Assembly: GCA_033852095.1 (NCBI GenBank)
Contig: JAWSVD010000045.1
Coordinates: forward strand, 12,598-76,597
DNA: 64,000 bases
From: CALCKW01 sp033852095
GTDB taxonomy: Bacteria; Pseudomonadota; Gammaproteobacteria; CALCKW01
Direction: 5' to 3'
A program made the translations under genes and the position numbers. This document shows, piece by piece, positions 61,896 to 64,000 of the stretch. Positions within the stretch are counted from its first letter, which is position 1; the number at the start of each line of letters is the position of its first letter. The notes beneath the pieces are model-generated. The model saw nothing but the letters and a program-made list of their open reading frames with translations, had not been told where the DNA came from and searched no databases.

Positions 61896-63881
61896 ATGAG
61901 CAACCGCCAGGAACTGGCCAACGCAATCAGAGCATTAGCGATGGACGCGGTACAAGCCGCGAAATCCGGACACCCAGGCGCCCCCATGGGCATGGCCGAT
62001 ATTGCGGAGGTTTTATGGAATGACTACCTCAGCCACAATCCAACGAACCCCAGCTGGAGCAACCGCGACCGCTTTGTCTTGTCCAATGGGCACGGTTCCA
62101 TGCTGATCTACGCCCTGTTGCACCTGTCTGGCTACGATCTGCCGATTGAAGAGCTGCGCAATTTCCGCCAGCTGCACAGCCGCACGCCCGGTCACCCTGA
62201 GTACGGCTACGCACCCGGTGTAGAGACGACCACAGGCCCCTTGGGCCAGGGCTTGACCAATGCCGTGGGCATGGCGCTGGCCGAGCGTACCTTGGCGGGT
62301 CAGTTCAACCGTGACGGACACGCCATTGTCGATCACTACACTTATACCTTCTTGGGCGATGGCTGCCTGATGGAAGGCATTTCCCACGAGGCCAGTTCGC
62401 TCGCCGGTACCCTGGGCCTGGGCAAATTGATAGCCGTCTACGACGACAACGGCATATCAATCGACGGCGAAGTGGAAGGCTGGTTCAGGGACGATACCCC
62501 TGCTCGCTTTGAGGCCTACGGTTGGCACGTGGTGCGCGCTGTCGACGGCCATGATCCGGAGGCGCTGAAGCAGGCCTTTGACGCGGCCAGAGCATCCGAC
62601 AAACCCAGCTTGATCTGCGCAAAAACCATCATCGGCAAGGGCTCTCCCAACAAACAAGGCAAGGAAGATTGCCACGGTGCTCCCTTGGGTGATGACGAAA
62701 TTGCACTGGTGCGCGAGACCTTGGGCTGGAAATCTGCTCCTTTCGAGATACCTCAAGAGGTGTATGCGGGTTGGGACGCAAAACAGCGCGGCGCTGACGC
62801 CGAGAGCGCGTGGAACAGCGCCTTTGAGGCCTACCGTGCGGCACACCCCGATCTCGCGGCCGAATACGAGCGTCGCATGGCCGGCAATCTGCCCGCCAAT
62901 TGGGCGGAGCTGGCGCAGACCTACATTGAGCAGTGTCAGGCAGATGCGCCCAAGATTGCGAGCCGCAAGGCCTCGCAAAACGCCATCGAAGCCTACGCGC
63001 CTGCATTGCCTGAGTTGCTCGGCGGTTCGGCTGATCTGGCGGGTTCCAACCTGACCTTGTGGAGCGGTTCACGCGAAGTGTTGGAAAACCCCGACGGCAA
63101 CTACATCAACTACGGTGTGCGTGAGTTCGGCATGGCGGCCATCATGAACGGCCTGGCGCTGCACGGCGGCTTTGTGCCCTACGGCGGCACCTTCTTAATG
63201 TTCTCCGAGTATTGCCGCAACGCGCTGCGCATGGCAGCACTGATGAAGAAGCAGGGTATCTATGTGTTTACCCATGACTCCATCGGTCTGGGCGAAGACG
63301 GCCCCACGCACCAGCCGGTCGAGCAGATCGCCACCCTGCGCATGATCCCGCGCATGTCCGTCTGGCGTCCCTGTGACGCGGCTGAGACCGCCGTGGCTTG
63401 GCGTTTTGCCATCGAGAACAAGACCGGGCCGACCTGCCTGTGCCTCTCGCGCCAGGGCCTCGAGCCTCAGGCGCGTGATGCAGAGCAGCTGGCGAACGTG
63501 GCCAAGGGCGGTTATGTCTTGGCCGACAGCGCGGGCGCTGCACAGTTGGTGATCATCGCCACGGGTTCCGAGGTAGGCCTGGCCATGGCGGCCAAGGCCA
63601 GACTCGACGCCAGCGGCAAGCCCACCCGCGTTGTGTCCATGCCGGCGACAGACCGCTTTGATGCGCAGGACGCGGCCTACCGTGCAGCGGTATTGCCCGC
63701 CGGTGTGCCAAGGCTCGCTGTTGAGGCGGGTGTCACTGCAGGTTGGCGCCAGTACGTGGGTCTTGAAGGCGGCGTCGTCGGCGTTGACACCTTCGGTGAA
63801 TCCGCACCCGCTGCTGATCTCTATCAGCACTTCGGTCTGACCGAAGACGCGGTGGTCGCCGCGGCTGAAGGCTTGTTGTAG
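61896..63881 (+). CDS. tkt: Transketolase
   Basis: 661 residues from the ATG at 61896 (MSNRQELANAIRALAMDAVQ); the frame is open five codons further to a TTG. TPP binding: FLGDGCLMEGISHEASSLAG and DDNGISIDGEVEGW. Substrate histidines are in SGHPGAPMGMA and GHGSMLIYALL. The pyrimidine domain begins near ELLGGSADLAGSNLTLW. It transfers two-carbon units in the pentose phosphate pathway. In relatives epd/gap and pgk often follow; the window ends first. Confidence 0.96.
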   Translation: MSNRQELANAIRALAMDAVQAAKSGHPGAPMGMADIAEVLWNDYLSHNPTNPSWSNRDRFVLSNGHGSMLIYALLHLSGYDLPIEELRNFRQLHSRTPGHPEYGYAPGVETTTGPLGQGLTNAVGMALAERTLAGQFNRDGHAIVDHYTYTFLGDGCLMEGISHEASSLAGTLGLGKLIAVYDDNGISIDGEVEGWFRDDTPARFEAYGWHVVRAVDGHDPEALKQAFDAARASDKPSLICAKTIIGKGSPNKQGKEDCHGAPLGDDEIALVRETLGWKSAPFEIPQEVYAGWDAKQRGADAESAWNSAFEAYRAAHPDLAAEYERRMAGNLPANWAELAQTYIEQCQADAPKIASRKASQNAIEAYAPALPELLGGSADLAGSNLTLWSGSREVLENPDGNYINYGVREFGMAAIMNGLALHGGFVPYGGTFLMFSEYCRNALRMAALMKKQGIYVFTHDSIGLGEDGPTHQPVEQIATLRMIPRMSVWRPCDAAETAVAWRFAIENKTGPTCLCLSRQGLEPQARDAEQLANVAKGGYVLADSAGAAQLVIIATGSEVGLAMAAKARLDASGKPTRVVSMPATDRFDAQDAAYRAAVLPAGVPRLAVEAGVTAGWRQYVGLEGGVVGVDTFGESAPAADLYQHFGLTEDAVVAAAEGLL

Positions 63882-64000
63882 TTCGCTCCCTTCGAGCCGC
63901 TGCTATAACAAGTAGTTGAAAATCAGGAGGCCGGGTTTCAGTCCCAGCCTCCTAGGAGCTTGGGCGAGAACTGGACCTGTCGCGAGAAAGAGATAGTTTT
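63882..64000 (+). other. 3' flank of tkt with GC hairpin
   Basis: AGGAGGC (63925-63931) and GCCTCCT (63947-63953), with inner GGG/CCC, form a hairpin about 45 bp after the stop. No T-run follows, so it is only a possible terminator. Nothing else is seen before the window edge. Confidence 0.4.

Overview
The window is an ordinary stretch of a gammaproteobacterial chromosome, GC-rich (high fifties percent by eye) and densely packed. The engB / cytochrome c4 / dsbA neighbourhood, long-form GAPDH, PutA with an Lrp-type regulator, PatZ-type acetyltransferase and class-3 asparaginase all fit a marine or soil relative of Pseudomonas / Cellvibrionales. That placement is inferred from gene content, not from a search. 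Two short runs of N (26782-26789 and 41755-41756) mark unresolved bases.

Layout. 1-3745: start of hrpA, a membrane protein, a BtuF-like binding protein and a lipoprotein. 3778-7816: a PatZ-like lysine acetyltransferase divergent from a zinc deacetylase of the HDAC family. 7906-10053: a DUF1127 protein, a LysR regulator and a DUF1223 protein. 10084-20660: a leftward catabolic operon for 2-aminobenzoate (anthranilate) through CoA thioesters. It holds the flavin monooxygenase/reductase, SDR, MarR, enoyl-CoA hydratase, acyl-CoA dehydrogenase, CoA ligase, Rid protein and an arylformamidase-like hydrolase. Upstream of it lie a second acyl-CoA dehydrogenase and a decayed enoyl-CoA hydratase, the remains of a partial operon duplication. 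21025-30955: panD, moaA, an aminotransferase, a chemoreceptor, an isochorismatase-like protein, tpx, an L,D-transpeptidase, trpS and a DLH-family hydrolase. 31061-35933: an asparaginase operon, a GNAT protein, a Tim44-like protein and engB. 36152-41879: cytochrome c4, dsbA, long GAPDH, a diguanylate cyclase and a small element bounded by inverted repeats. 41936-48305: srkA, an AraC regulator and the divergent putR/putA pair. 48320-53742: exported proteins (FimV-like, HExxH lipoprotein, IalB-like, beta-propeller lipoprotein). 53968-56558: three tightly coupled genes that look like a Zorya type II anti-phage system. 56791-64000: flavin reductase, purD, an H-NS-like protein, tRNA-Ile(CAU), rpoD and tkt.

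Most notable. The ZorA/ZorB/HNH operon is the strongest candidate for an unusual system: a proton-channel motor pair with a short coiled-coil tail, coupled to a treble-clef nuclease with a non-standard HNH core. The anthranilate-CoA operon with its decaying duplicate is the second. Smaller items are a possible double-glycine-leader peptide, tandem hairpins after panD, and a MITE-like element that supplies the stop codon of a GGDEF gene.
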